Shown: positions 40,176 through 49,494, counted from the first letter of the stretch. The stretch: 64,000 nt of DNA from Trebonia sp036276115 (GCA_036276115.1 DATBEM010000223.1:1-64000), one strand, 5' to 3'. Program-made: numbers and translations. Notes: generated by a model not told the origin, from the sequence alone.

Positions 40176-41399
40176 ATGCGCGTCCTCGTGCTCGGCGGTG
40201 ACGGTTTCTGCGGATGGCCTACGTCGCTCTACCTGTCCGCCCGCGGACACGACGTGACCATCCTGGACAACCTCAGCCGGCGCAAGATCGACGTCGAGCT
40301 CGAGGTGCAGTCACTGACCCCGATCCGCCCGCTGGGCGAGCGGCTGCGGGCCTGGCACGAGGTAGCCGGCCGCGAGATCGGGTTCACTCCCCTGGACCTG
40401 GCGACCGAGTACGACCGGCTGACCGCCGTGCTGCGGGACCTGCGGCCGGACGCGATCGTGCACTTCGCCGAGCAGCGGGCCGCGCCGTACTCGATGCGCA
40501 CCCCGGCCACCAAGCGGTACACGGTTGACAACAACGTCCGGGCGACGCACAACCTGCTGACCGCCCTGGTCGACACCGGCATCGACGCCGCGATCGCCCA
40601 CCTGGGCACGATGGGGGTCTACGGCTACGGCTGGTCCGGCTCGGCCCCGATCCCGGAGGGCTACCTCACGGTCAAGGTGCCGACCCCCGACGGCGACCTG
40701 GAGCGGGAGATCCTGCACCCGGCCAACCCGGGCTCGGTGTACCACATGACCAAGACGCTCGACCAGCTCATGTTCGCCTTCTACGCGAAGAACGACGGGC
40801 TGCGCATCACCGACCTGCACCAGGGCATCGTCTGGGGGACCCAGACCGACCAGACGGCGCTGGACGAGCGGCTCATCAACCGGTTCGACTACGACGGGGA
40901 CTACGGCACCGTCTTGAACCGGTTCCTCATGCAGGCCGCGATCGGGCACCCGCTGACCGTGCACGGCACCGGCGGCCAGACCCGGGCGTTCATCCACGTC
41001 AAGGACACCGTGCGGTGCGTGGAGCTCGCGATCGAGCACCCGCCCGCGGCGGGCGACAAGCCCCAGGTCCTGAACCAGATGACCGAGACCCACCGGGTGG
41101 TGGACCTCGCCAAGCTGGTCGCCGATCAGACCGACGCGGACATCGCCTACCTGCCCAACCCGCGCCGCGAGGCGGAGGAGAACGAGCTGATCGTCCGCAA
41201 CGACCAGTTCCTCGCGCTCGGCCTGGAGCCGACCACGCTGTCGTCCGGGCTGCTGGAGGAGTGCACCAACGTCGCCGCCCGCTACCGGCACCGGGCGGAC
41301 CTGACCAAGATCGTGGCCCGGTCGGTGTGGCGGGCCGGCATGCAGACGGCGGATGACCTGCTCAGCGCCATGCCGGCCGAGGACGAGGCCCCGGCCTAG
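40176..41399 (+). CDS. sqdB: UDP-sulfoquinovose synthase-like NAD-dependent epimerase (SqdB type)
   Basis: This 407-residue extended SDR starts MRVLVLGGDGFCGWPTSLYL, the distinctive GGDGFCGW loop of SqdB/SQD1. Catalytic residues fit: Thr145 in LGTMGVYG and Tyr189-x3-Lys193 in SVYHMTKT. Family features HFAEQRAAPYSM and LHQGIVWGTQTDQT are also present. SqdB makes UDP-sulfoquinovose from UDP-glucose and sulfite for sulfolipid or sulfonated glycans. TAGGAG precedes the ATG by six bases. No sulfolipid glycosyltransferase is adjacent, so the final product is unclear. A related thio-sugar synthase role cannot be excluded. Confidence 0.85.
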   Translation: MRVLVLGGDGFCGWPTSLYLSARGHDVTILDNLSRRKIDVELEVQSLTPIRPLGERLRAWHEVAGREIGFTPLDLATEYDRLTAVLRDLRPDAIVHFAEQRAAPYSMRTPATKRYTVDNNVRATHNLLTALVDTGIDAAIAHLGTMGVYGYGWSGSAPIPEGYLTVKVPTPDGDLEREILHPANPGSVYHMTKTLDQLMFAFYAKNDGLRITDLHQGIVWGTQTDQTALDERLINRFDYDGDYGTVLNRFLMQAAIGHPLTVHGTGGQTRAFIHVKDTVRCVELAIEHPPAAGDKPQVLNQMTETHRVVDLAKLVADQTDADIAYLPNPRREAEENELIVRNDQFLALGLEPTTLSSGLLEECTNVAARYRHRADLTKIVARSVWRAGMQTADDLLSAMPAEDEAPA

Positions 41400-41507
41400 C
41401 CGCGCTCCCGGGCGCCCGCGGCGCCCCCGGCGGGGCCGTTGCCGCCACCGGCCCGGGCCGGCCATCCGTGGTATCGTTACGGAACCCCCGAGCCACGCGA
41501 GGTAATC

Positions 41508-43937
41508 ATGGCACCCGGCGCACCACCGAGGGATCTCGGCGCCCAGCGACGGCACGGCCAGCTTCCCGCCGAGGTGACGGGCTTCATCGGGCGGAAGGCC
41601 GAGCTCGCCCGGGTCACCGCCTTGCTGGAGGCCGGCCGCCTGGTCACCGTCTTCGGGCCAGGGGGCGTCGGCAAGACCAGGCTCGCGCTGCGGGCCGCCG
41701 CCCTGGTGCAGGACCGCTACCCCGACGGGACCTGCCTCATCGAGCTGTCCGGGACTGACGACCCGGGGATGCTGGCCGCCACCGTGGCCGACCGCCTGGC
41801 GATCCCCGCCGGCGGGCGCCCGGACCCGGACGTGGTCATCGATTACCTGCGCCACCAGCGGATGCTGCTCATCCTGGATACCTGCGAGCACCTGATCGAC
41901 GCCTGCGCGGACCTGGCCGAGGCGGCCATCCTGGGAGCGCCGGGGGTCACCCTGCTCGCCACCAGCAGGCAGCCGCTGGACGTGCTCGGCGAGCACACGT
42001 TCCTGGTGCCCCCGCTCCCGGTCCCGGCCCTGGTCCCGGGCGACGGCGCGAGCGCTGCGGGCGGCGACGCGTTGGAGCTGTTCGGGCAGCGCGCGGCCGC
42101 GGCGGTGCCCGGGTTCCAGGTCACCCCGGCCAACCGGCCCGACGCGATCCGGCTGTGCCAGCGGCTCGATGGCATCCCGCTGGCCATCGAGCTGGCCGCC
42201 GTCCGGTTGCGGGCGCTGCCGCTGCCGGAGCTGACGGCCCGGCTCGACAATCGCTTCCAGGTGCTGACCAGCGGCCGCCGGGGCGCCGTGCCCCGCCATC
42301 AGACCCTCCGGTCGGCCACCGACTGGAGCTACCGGCTGTGCTCCCCGGCCGAGCGGGAGCTGTGGGCGCGGCTGTCGGCCTTCGCGGGCGGGTTCGACGC
42401 CGGCGCGGCCCATGAGGCCTGCGCCGACCCGGGAACCAGCCGCGCGGACACCCTGGCGACGCTCGCCGCCCTGGTCGACAAGTCCGTCGTGCTGCGCGAG
42501 ACCGCCGACGGCGACCGGTACCGGCTGCTGGACACGCTGCGCGAGTACGGCCGGGAACTGCTCGCCGCCAGCGGCCGCGAGGCCGCCATCCGCGATCGGC
42601 TGCTCGCCCGCGCGCTGCGCCAGGCGCGGGCGTTCGAGGCTGCCTGCCTGGCCGATGACCAGCTCGCCCGGTTCCGCGCGCTGCACGCCGAGGACGCCAA
42701 CCTCCAGGCCGCGCTCGGCCACGCCCTCGGGGGCCCGCCGGGGGCCGAGCGGGAGCGGGCCGGGGCCGACCTCGCCATCGCGCTGGCGCCGTACTGGCTG
42801 ATCTCCGGGCTGCTGGCCGAGGGCAGCCAGTGGCTGGACCGGGTGCTGGACCGATTCGCGCAGGCGTCGCCGCAGCGGGCGCGGGCGCTGGCGATCCGGG
42901 GCCGGCTGGCGACGTTCCGGGGCGACATCCCCGCCGCCGTGGCCGACATCGAGGCCAGCATCCCGCTCGCCGGCGAGCTGGGGGACGAGCTGCTCGCGGC
43001 GCGGGCGCCGATGTACCTGAGCCTCGCGCTGGCCTTCGCCGGGCGGCACGAGGAGGCCGCCGCGGCCGGCGCGCGGGCGCAGCGGCTGATGGCGGCGGCC
43101 GACGACCAGGACGGCCTGGCCTGCGGGTACCCCCAGCTAGCGCTGCTGGCCCAGCTCACGGGCGACCTGGACCGCTGCCTGGCGCTCTGCGGCCGGGGCC
43201 TGCGGCTGCTCGGCGACCGCGGCGGCGAGCGCTGGGTGCACAGCTACCTGCACCTGGTGGCCGCCTTCGCGTACTTCCGCCAGCCCGGCCGGACGGCCGA
43301 GTGCCTGGCCGAGCTGCGCGAGGCCCTGCAAGCCGAGCAGGAGCTCGGCGACCTCACTGGCCTGGCCTACGCGCTGGAGATCCTCGGCTGGATGGCGGCT
43401 CGCGAGCGCCGCCTGGAGCGGGCGGCCTGGCTGCTCGGGGCGGCCGACGGGCTGTGGCGGCAGTCCGGGCGACGGCTCGACGGCATCGCCCTCCTGGCGG
43501 AGCAGCACGACGCGGCCGTGCAGGCAGCCCGGGACGCACTGGGCGACAAGCGCTACGCGGCGCTGGCCGCGACGGGCAGAAGGCGGCCGCTGGCCTACGT
43601 CATCGGGCACGCCCTGGCTGGCACGGACGAGCTGCGCAAGGCCGAGACGGGAGCCGGCCCCGGGGCCGGGGCGGCCGTCGGCGGCACGCTGACCGCCCGC
43701 GAGCAGGAGATCGCCGTCCTGGTCGCGAGCGGGCTGTCGAACCGGGAGATCGCCGGGCGGCTGTTCATCTCCAAGCGCACGGTCGACGCCCACGTGGAGC
43801 ACATCTTCAGCAAGCTCGACATTTCCTCGCGGGTCCAGCTCACCGTCTGGCTCCGCGACAAGCTGGCTGCCGTCCCGGCCGCCGCGGTCCCGGCCACCGC
43901 GGTCCCGGCCACCGCGGTCCCGGCCGCCCGCGGCTAG
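41508..43937 (+). CDS. LAL-type LuxR-family regulator, first of tandem paralogues
   Basis: This 809-residue STAND regulator begins with LPAEVTGFIGRKAELARVTA and Walker A TVFGPGGVGKTRLAL. It continues with the sensor strand MLLILDTCEHLIDAC and the LATSRQPLDV and GIPLAIELAAVRLRAL motifs typical of AfsR/GutR-like ATPases. A TPR-like middle follows. The C-terminal LuxR HTH is LTAREQEIAVLVASGLSNRE ... FISKRTVDAHVEHIFSKLDI. The ATG at 41508 follows CGAGGTAATC. The next gene is a close paralogue, so a tandem duplication with later divergence is likely. The target genes are unknown. Confidence 0.9.
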   Translation: MAPGAPPRDLGAQRRHGQLPAEVTGFIGRKAELARVTALLEAGRLVTVFGPGGVGKTRLALRAAALVQDRYPDGTCLIELSGTDDPGMLAATVADRLAIPAGGRPDPDVVIDYLRHQRMLLILDTCEHLIDACADLAEAAILGAPGVTLLATSRQPLDVLGEHTFLVPPLPVPALVPGDGASAAGGDALELFGQRAAAAVPGFQVTPANRPDAIRLCQRLDGIPLAIELAAVRLRALPLPELTARLDNRFQVLTSGRRGAVPRHQTLRSATDWSYRLCSPAERELWARLSAFAGGFDAGAAHEACADPGTSRADTLATLAALVDKSVVLRETADGDRYRLLDTLREYGRELLAASGREAAIRDRLLARALRQARAFEAACLADDQLARFRALHAEDANLQAALGHALGGPPGAERERAGADLAIALAPYWLISGLLAEGSQWLDRVLDRFAQASPQRARALAIRGRLATFRGDIPAAVADIEASIPLAGELGDELLAARAPMYLSLALAFAGRHEEAAAAGARAQRLMAAADDQDGLACGYPQLALLAQLTGDLDRCLALCGRGLRLLGDRGGERWVHSYLHLVAAFAYFRQPGRTAECLAELREALQAEQELGDLTGLAYALEILGWMAARERRLERAAWLLGAADGLWRQSGRRLDGIALLAEQHDAAVQAARDALGDKRYAALAATGRRRPLAYVIGHALAGTDELRKAETGAGPGAGAAVGGTLTAREQEIAVLVASGLSNREIAGRLFISKRTVDAHVEHIFSKLDISSRVQLTVWLRDKLAAVPAAAVPATAVPATAVPAARG

Positions 43938-43947
43938 CGCGGGCGGC
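43923..43947 (+). terminator. Hairpin straddling the stop codon of the first LAL gene
   Basis: GCCGCCCGCG (43923-43932) and CGCGGGCGGC (43938-43947) pair perfectly. The loop contains the TAG stop codon at 43935-43937. It probably separates transcription of the two LAL genes. Confidence 0.55.
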
Positions 43948-44094
43948 GCACTCGCCGACCTTCGCAAAGCCGGGCATATCATCACCCGGGCAGCTCATTA
44001 TCCGGCTATCGCGACACGGATTCCGCAGCTAGGACAAGCCAGGATCGGGCCCAGCGCATAGGATGGCGCTATTGCCTGACCTCATGAGGAGCCC

Positions 44095-46551
44095 ATGTCA
44101 TTCGGCCTGGCGGCGCGGTCGGCCGGGCAGCTTCCCGAAGAAGTTACCGGCTTCGTCGGCCGGGAAGCGGAACTGTCCCAGATCGCGGCCCTCCTGGACA
44201 CGACCCGCCTGGTCACCGTCACCGGCCCCGGCGGCGTCGGCAAGACGCGGGTGGTGCTGCGGGTCGCCGCCCAGCTGGCCGGCCGCTACCGCGACGGCGC
44301 GTGCCTGGCGGAGCTGTCCGCCTTGCGCGACGGGCAGCTACTGCCCAGCATCGTCGCGGCCGCCCTGGGCCTGCCGGACGTGGGCGCCGGGGCGGCCGGC
44401 ACCGAGGCCGTCCTGCGGCACCTGCGCGACCGCGAGATCCTGCTCATCCTGGACACGTGCGAGCACCTGCTCGACGCGTGCGCGCTGCTCGCCGAGGCCA
44501 TCCTCACGCATGCCCCCGGCGTGTCGGTCCTCGCCACGAGCAGGCAGCCACTCGACGTGCCGGGCGAGAGCGCCTGCCCGCTGCCGCCCCTGTCGGTCCC
44601 CGGGCAGTCGCCGGCCGGTACCGGGCTAGCCGGGCCGGTGCCTGCTGGAATGGTGCCGGGGCCGCGGGGGCCGGCGGTCCCGGGCATGCCCGGGACCGGT
44701 GACGCGGTCGAGCTGTTCACCCAGCGGGCCATGGCCGTGGTGCCGGGGTTCGCGGTCACCACGGCCAACAAGGACGCCGTGATCGCCTTGTGCCGGCAGC
44801 TCGACGGCATCCCGCTGGCGATCGAGCTGGCGGCCGTGCGGCTGCGGGCGCTGCCGCTGTCGGAGCTGACCGCTGCCCTGGACGGCCGGTTCCAGGTCAT
44901 GACCGGCAGCCGCCGGGCGGCCCCGCGCCGGCACCAGACGCTGTGGGACGCCGTCGGCTGGAGCTACGACCTGTGCTCGCCGGCCGAGCAGGCCCTGTGG
45001 GCGCGGCTGTCGGTGTTCGCGGGCAGCTTCGACATCGACGCCGTCGAGGAGGTCTGCGCGCGCGACGACGACAGCATGCTCGGCCACCTCACTCGCGACG
45101 AGATCACCGAGACGGTCATCCGGCTCGTGGACAAGTCGGTCCTGGCCCGCGAGCCGGTCCCCGCGCCCGGCGCTGGCCCGGCGGCGACGCGCTACCGGCT
45201 GCTGGACACGATCCGCCAGTTCGGGCTGGCTCACCTGGCGGCCTCCGGCGACGAGGCCCGTATCCGCGACCAGCATGTGGCCCGCTACCTGCGCCTCGCC
45301 CGGCACTTCAGCGAGCACATCCTCGACGACCAGCTCGGGCAGTTCCGGCGGCTGCGGGCCGAGCACGCCAACATCCGGGCCGCCCTGGAACACGCCCTCG
45401 GCCAGCCCGACGGGGCGGCCCTCGCCATCTCCTTGTGGGGGTACTGGCAGGTCTCGGGGCTGCTGTCGGAGGGACGGTACTGGCTGGAGAAGGTGCTGCG
45501 GCAGTCCCCCGGCCCGTGCCGCGAGCGCGCGTGGGCGCTGGTGCTGCTCGGCTACCTGGGCGCCTTCCAGGGCCGGGGCGGGGAGGCCGTCGCCCGCGCG
45601 GCCGAGGGGATCGCCGTCGCCGTGGCGGCGGGCGACGAGCTGGCGGTCGCCCGCGGCCACCTCTACCACATGATGGCGCTCGCCTTCGCCGGGCGGCACG
45701 AGGAAGCCGGCGCGGCCGAGGCCGAGGCTGGCCGCCGCCTGCAGGCGCTGGGGGACCGCATCGGCCTGCACTCGCTCGACGCGCAGGCCGGCCAGCTCTG
45801 CATCCTGCGGGGCGACCCGACCGGGGCCATCGCCCGGGCCGAGGAGGGCCTGGCCCGCTTCGGCGACGCCGAGGAGCACTGGCTCAGCTCCTACCTGCAC
45901 ACGATCATCGGCATGTCCCGCTTCCAGGTGCCCGGCCAGGAGCCGGGGGCCAGCGCCGCGATGACCGAGGCGCTGCGGGCCAAGTTCGAGATCGGCGACA
46001 CGGTCGGGACGGCGTACTCGCTGGAGGTGCTCGCCTGGCTGGCGGCCCGGGCCGGGCTCCTGGCCCGGGCCGCGTGGCTGCTCGGCGCCGCGCAGGCGCT
46101 GTGGGCCAAGGTCGGCGGCCGCCTGGCCGGGTCGGAAATGCTTGAGGGGCAGCACCGCGCGGCCGAGGCGGCCGCCCGCGCGGGCCTGGGCCAGCAGCGC
46201 TACGACGGGCTGCACGCGGCCGGGGGCCGACGGCCGCTGCCCGAGATCGTCGCGCTGGCGCTCGACGGCGCGCCCGACCTGCCCTCGGACCCGATCCGCG
46301 CCCCGGCCGCGGCCGGCCTGACCAGCCGGGAGCGGGAGATCGCGGGCCTGGTGGCCAGCGGCCTGTCCAACCGGCAGATCGCCGAGCGGATGGTCATCTC
46401 CAAGCGCACGGTCGACGCCCACGTGGAGCACATCTTCGGCAAGCTCAGCATCTCCTCCCGCATCCAGCTCACCAACTGGGTCCGCGAAGGAGCCGTGTTA
46501 CCGGCTGGCCGGCCGACTGGACCAGCTGCCCGGTGCGGGAGGCGAAGGTGA
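44095..46551 (+). CDS. LAL-type LuxR-family regulator, second of tandem paralogues
   Basis: This 818-residue paralogue has the same order as the upstream gene: LPEEVTGFVGREAELSQIAA, Walker A TVTGPGGVGKTRVVL, ILLILDTCEHLLDAC, ATSRQPLDV, LDGIPLAIELAAVRLRALPL, TPR-like helices, and the HTH LTSREREIAGLVASGLSNRQ ... MVISKRTVDAHVEHIFGKLS. GAGGAG lies four bases before the ATG. The last 20 residues beyond the HTH (LPAGRPTGPAARCGRRR) are antisense to a flavin-reductase-like remnant, so the 3' end may have been extended by a rearrangement. Confidence 0.9.
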   Translation: MSFGLAARSAGQLPEEVTGFVGREAELSQIAALLDTTRLVTVTGPGGVGKTRVVLRVAAQLAGRYRDGACLAELSALRDGQLLPSIVAAALGLPDVGAGAAGTEAVLRHLRDREILLILDTCEHLLDACALLAEAILTHAPGVSVLATSRQPLDVPGESACPLPPLSVPGQSPAGTGLAGPVPAGMVPGPRGPAVPGMPGTGDAVELFTQRAMAVVPGFAVTTANKDAVIALCRQLDGIPLAIELAAVRLRALPLSELTAALDGRFQVMTGSRRAAPRRHQTLWDAVGWSYDLCSPAEQALWARLSVFAGSFDIDAVEEVCARDDDSMLGHLTRDEITETVIRLVDKSVLAREPVPAPGAGPAATRYRLLDTIRQFGLAHLAASGDEARIRDQHVARYLRLARHFSEHILDDQLGQFRRLRAEHANIRAALEHALGQPDGAALAISLWGYWQVSGLLSEGRYWLEKVLRQSPGPCRERAWALVLLGYLGAFQGRGGEAVARAAEGIAVAVAAGDELAVARGHLYHMMALAFAGRHEEAGAAEAEAGRRLQALGDRIGLHSLDAQAGQLCILRGDPTGAIARAEEGLARFGDAEEHWLSSYLHTIIGMSRFQVPGQEPGASAAMTEALRAKFEIGDTVGTAYSLEVLAWLAARAGLLARAAWLLGAAQALWAKVGGRLAGSEMLEGQHRAAEAAARAGLGQQRYDGLHAAGGRRPLPEIVALALDGAPDLPSDPIRAPAAAGLTSREREIAGLVASGLSNRQIAERMVISKRTVDAHVEHIFGKLSISSRIQLTNWVREGAVLPAGRPTGPAARCGRRR

Positions 46552-46648
46552 GGGTCACGCAGACGACCGGCGGCTGGACCGACGCGTAGGTGACCGCGGT
46601 GGTGGCGCACGACGTCTCGCCCGGGCAGGCGGAGGTCATTGCTGACAT
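46469..46648 (-). pseudogene. Flavin-reductase-like domain remnant
   Basis: A 59-residue minus-strand frame reads GETSCATTAVTYASVQPPVV and CVTLTFASRTGQLVQSAGQ. It resembles the FMN-binding core of flavin reductase-like proteins (a.sf.svsldPPlv.vcl...S.T...i...g). It has no N-terminal start region of its own kind and ends inside the LAL gene, so it would be a truncated remnant. The match is short and could be fortuitous. Confidence 0.38.
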
Positions 46649-46753
46649 GTCCCGCGCCCGTGAACTTACCTGGCCCTGGCCTCTCCCGTGCGGGCGGTTC
46701 CTGGCTCATGCTAGGGAGGGCCCGCCCGGGGCGGCGGCCAAGGAGGAGCGCGC

Positions 46754-47710
46754 ATGGTCCAGCGGTACCCGGTGCCCGGTCCCTATGACGAGGGCATGCT
46801 CGACGTGGGCGACGCCAACCACGTGTACTGGCAGGTCCGCGGCAACCCCGACGGCAAGCCCGCCGTCATCGTGCACGGCGGGCCGGGCGGGCTGTTCATG
46901 CGCGGCGGGTACAGCTCCTTCCACCCGGACGTTTACAAGGTGGTCCTGTTCGACCAGCGGGGCTGCGGCGCGAGCACCCCGCACGCCAGCGATCCCGGCA
47001 CCGACATGCGCCATAACACCACCGGGCACCTGATCGCGGACATGGAGCGGCTGCGCGCGCACCTGGGCATCGAGCGGTGGCTGCTGTACGGCTACTCCTG
47101 GGGCTCCACCCTCAGCCTGGCCTACGCCCAGCGGCACCCGGAGCGGGTGTCGCAGATGATCCTCATGGCCATCTTCGGCGGGCGGCGGCGCGACATCGAC
47201 TGGCTGTACCGGGAGGCCGGCCGGTTCTACCCGCAAGAGTGGGCGCGCTTCGCGGCCGGGGCGGGCGCGCCGGCCGACGGCGATATCCTCGGCGCCTACG
47301 CCCGGCTGGTGGAAGATCCCGACCCCGCGGTCCGGGGGCGGGCCACCAGCGACTGGTGCGCCTGGGAGGACGCGGTGCTGGCGCACGAGACGCGGGTGCC
47401 GCCGGCGACGTACTCCGGCCGCCCCTCGCCGGACCGGGTGGCGTTCGTCCGGACCTGCGTCCACTACTTCTCCCAGGGCGCGTTCCTGGAGGACGGCGCG
47501 CTCATCCGGGACGCCGGCCGGCTGGCCGGCATCCCGGGCGTCCTGATCCACGGCCGGCTGGACATGAACGGGCCGCTGGAGGCCGCCTGGGAGCTGTCGC
47601 GGGCGTGGCCCGGCTCGCGGCTGCTGGTGGCCGAGGACGCCGGCCACCTCGACAGCGAGACCAAGGTCCGCTACGTCCGGGAAGCAGTCGACCGGTTCGC
47701 GCGGCTATAG
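46754..47710 (+). CDS. Prolyl aminopeptidase (S33 alpha/beta hydrolase)
   Basis: This 318-residue serine peptidase has the proline iminopeptidase set: VIVHGGPGGLFM (oxyanion), VVLFDQRGCGAS, the nucleophile elbow YGYSWGSTLSLAYAQRHPER, and the C-terminal HGRLDMNGP Asp and EDAGHLD His. It removes N-terminal proline from peptides in the cytosol. AAGGAGGA lies six to seven bases before the ATG. It is convergent with hppD, and the stop codons overlap by six bases. It is one of the most clearly assigned genes in the window. Confidence 0.92.
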   Translation: MVQRYPVPGPYDEGMLDVGDANHVYWQVRGNPDGKPAVIVHGGPGGLFMRGGYSSFHPDVYKVVLFDQRGCGASTPHASDPGTDMRHNTTGHLIADMERLRAHLGIERWLLYGYSWGSTLSLAYAQRHPERVSQMILMAIFGGRRRDIDWLYREAGRFYPQEWARFAAGAGAPADGDILGAYARLVEDPDPAVRGRATSDWCAWEDAVLAHETRVPPATYSGRPSPDRVAFVRTCVHYFSQGAFLEDGALIRDAGRLAGIPGVLIHGRLDMNGPLEAAWELSRAWPGSRLLVAEDAGHLDSETKVRYVREAVDRFARL

Positions 47711-48850
47711 GTTCCCGCGGCGATCCTGCTCCCGCTCGATGGCCTCGAAGAGCGCCTTGAAGTTGCCCTTGCCGAAGCCGAAGGAGCCGTGGCGCTCGAT
47801 CAGCTCGAAGAACACCGTGGGGCGGTCGCCGACCGGCTTGGTGAAGATCTGCAGCAGGTAGCCGTCCTCGTCCCGGTCGACCAGGATGCCGCGGGACTGC
47901 AGCTCCGAGACTGGCACCCGGACCGCGCCGATCCGCGAGCGCAGCACCGGGTCGGTGTAGTACGAGTCGGGGGCGGACAGGAACTCCACCCCGCGTGCCT
48001 TGAGCTCGTCCACCGCCGCGAGGATGTCCGGGGTCGCCAGCGCCAGGTGCTGCACGCCGGGGCCACCGTAGAACTCCAGGTACTCGTCGATCTGCGACTT
48101 GCGCTGGCCGACGGCCGGCTCGTTGAGGGGGAACTTCACCCGGTGGTCGCCGCTGGCGACGACCTTGCTCATGAGGGCGGAGTAGTTCGTGGCGATGTCG
48201 TCGCCGATGAACTCGGCCATGTTGGTGAAGCCCATGACCCGGTGGTAGAACTCCACCCACTGGTCCATTGCGCCGAGCTCGACGTTGCCGACGACGTGGT
48301 CGAGGGCCACGAACACGGGCGAGGTGACGGCGGCCGAGGTCCGGGGGACGTAGCCAGGCAGGTAGACGCCGTGGTAGCGGGAGCGGTCAACGAGCGTGTG
48401 GACGGTCTCGCCGTAGGCGGCGATCGAGGCGGTGCGCACCGTCCCGTCCGCGTCGGACTCGTCGTGCGGCTCGTCAACGATGGTCGCCCCGGCCGCGCGG
48501 GCGTGCTCGACGCACTTGTCCACGTCGGGCACCTCCAGGGACACGTCGATGACCCCGTCGCCGTGCCGGCGGTGGTGCCCGGCCAGCGGGCTGAGGGGGG
48601 TTACCGCGCCCTTGACGACGAACCGGGCGGTCCCCGAGCGCAGCACGTAGGCGTGGTGGTCGCGGTTGCCGGTCTCCGGCCCCGCGTAGGCCTCCAGCGT
48701 CATGCCGAACGCGAGCTGGAACCACAGCGCCGACTGGGTCGCGTTGCCCGCCACCCACGTCACCGCGTCCCAGCCGCTTACGGGAAAGGGATCCTGGCTG
48801 GCGTCGTACGCCACCACGCCGACAAGCGCTTCTTCATCGATAACCGTCAT
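47705..48850 (-). CDS. hppD: 4-hydroxyphenylpyruvate dioxygenase
   Basis: This 381-residue Fe(II) enzyme converts 4-hydroxyphenylpyruvate to homogentisate in tyrosine catabolism. The two vicinal-oxygen-chelate halves are clear. Iron ligands lie in FVALDHVVGNV (His), GVQHLALAT (His) and TVFFELIERHGSFGFGKGNF (Glu). Other signature blocks are GVIDVSLEVPDVDKC and NEPAVGQRKSQIDEYLEFYG. The start at 48850 gives the usual length. A divergent Lrp/AsnC regulator 110 bp away, with a palindromic site, probably controls it in response to an aromatic amino acid or derivative. Confidence 0.96.
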   Translation of the reverse strand: MTVIDEEALVGVVAYDASQDPFPVSGWDAVTWVAGNATQSALWFQLAFGMTLEAYAGPETGNRDHHAYVLRSGTARFVVKGAVTPLSPLAGHHRRHGDGVIDVSLEVPDVDKCVEHARAAGATIVDEPHDESDADGTVRTASIAAYGETVHTLVDRSRYHGVYLPGYVPRTSAAVTSPVFVALDHVVGNVELGAMDQWVEFYHRVMGFTNMAEFIGDDIATNYSALMSKVVASGDHRVKFPLNEPAVGQRKSQIDEYLEFYGGPGVQHLALATPDILAAVDELKARGVEFLSAPDSYYTDPVLRSRIGAVRVPVSELQSRGILVDRDEDGYLLQIFTKPVGDRPTVFFELIERHGSFGFGKGNFKALFEAIEREQDRRGNL

Positions 48851-48943
48851 GACTCCATGGGAACGGAGCGGGCTGGCCCTTGGCAACCTCCCTAGCTCGT
48901 GCTAGTCAGCTATTGCATAATGCCGAGCATCTGCGGTATTTAG

Positions 48944-48960
48944 CTAGTCAACTTGACTAG
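48944..48960. promoter_or_regulatory. Palindromic operator of the Lrp/AsnC regulator
   Basis: CTAGTCAA-C-TTGACTAG is a perfect 17-bp palindrome directly upstream of the regulator coding region. A further half-site CTAGTCAG occurs at about 48901. It faces hppD and fits autoregulation plus control of hppD. Confidence 0.6.
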
Positions 48961-49494
48961 TTGGATGTTGCCCCAAGCAAGGAGCGAGCAATCGCCGAGC
49001 TGGACACCCTGGACCTGGCCCTGCTGCGGGCGCTGCGCGAGCACCCGCGGGCGGGGGTGCTGCAGCTGTCGCGCCTCGCCCAGGTCGCCCGCGCGACCGT
49101 CCAGGCGCGCCTGGACCGGCTGGAGAAGGCCGGGGTGATCACCGGCTACGGCCCGGACCTGGACGTGGCGGCGGCGGGCTTCCCGGTGCGGGCGTTCGTG
49201 ACCCTGGAGATCAGCCAGGGGGCGCTGGACCGGGTCACCGCCGACCTGGCGAAGATCCCGGGCGTGCTGGAGGCGTACGCGATCACCGGCTCGGCCGACG
49301 TGATCGCGACCGTCGCGGCCCGCAGTCACGCGGACCTCCAGCAGACCCTGCTGGCGGTCGATTCCTCCCCGTCGGTCGCCCGCTCGATCAGCGCGATCGT
49401 CTTGTCCACGGTGATCGCCCGGCGCGACCTGCCCCTGCTCACCGCCAGCTCGGCCGCCCCGGCGCCGCGCGCCCCGGCCTTCCGCGAGCCCTAG
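48961..49494 (+). CDS. Lrp/AsnC-family transcriptional regulator
   Basis: This regulator has an N-terminal HTH (LDLALLRALREHPRAGVLQL ... ARATVQARLDRLEKAGVITG) and a C-terminal RAM ligand-binding domain (VRAFVTLEISQGALDRVTAD, EAYAITGSADVIATVAARS). It is divergent from hppD. The first legal start is a TTG at 48961 with no ribosome site. A good AAGGAG at 48979-48984 sits six bases before an in-frame ATC (48991), after which the protein reads AELDTLDLALL, exactly where AsnC proteins normally begin. The true start may be this AUC, or an ATG may have mutated. Confidence 0.9.
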   Translation: MDVAPSKERAIAELDTLDLALLRALREHPRAGVLQLSRLAQVARATVQARLDRLEKAGVITGYGPDLDVAAAGFPVRAFVTLEISQGALDRVTADLAKIPGVLEAYAITGSADVIATVAARSHADLQQTLLAVDSSPSVARSISAIVLSTVIARRDLPLLTASSAAPAPRAPAFREP

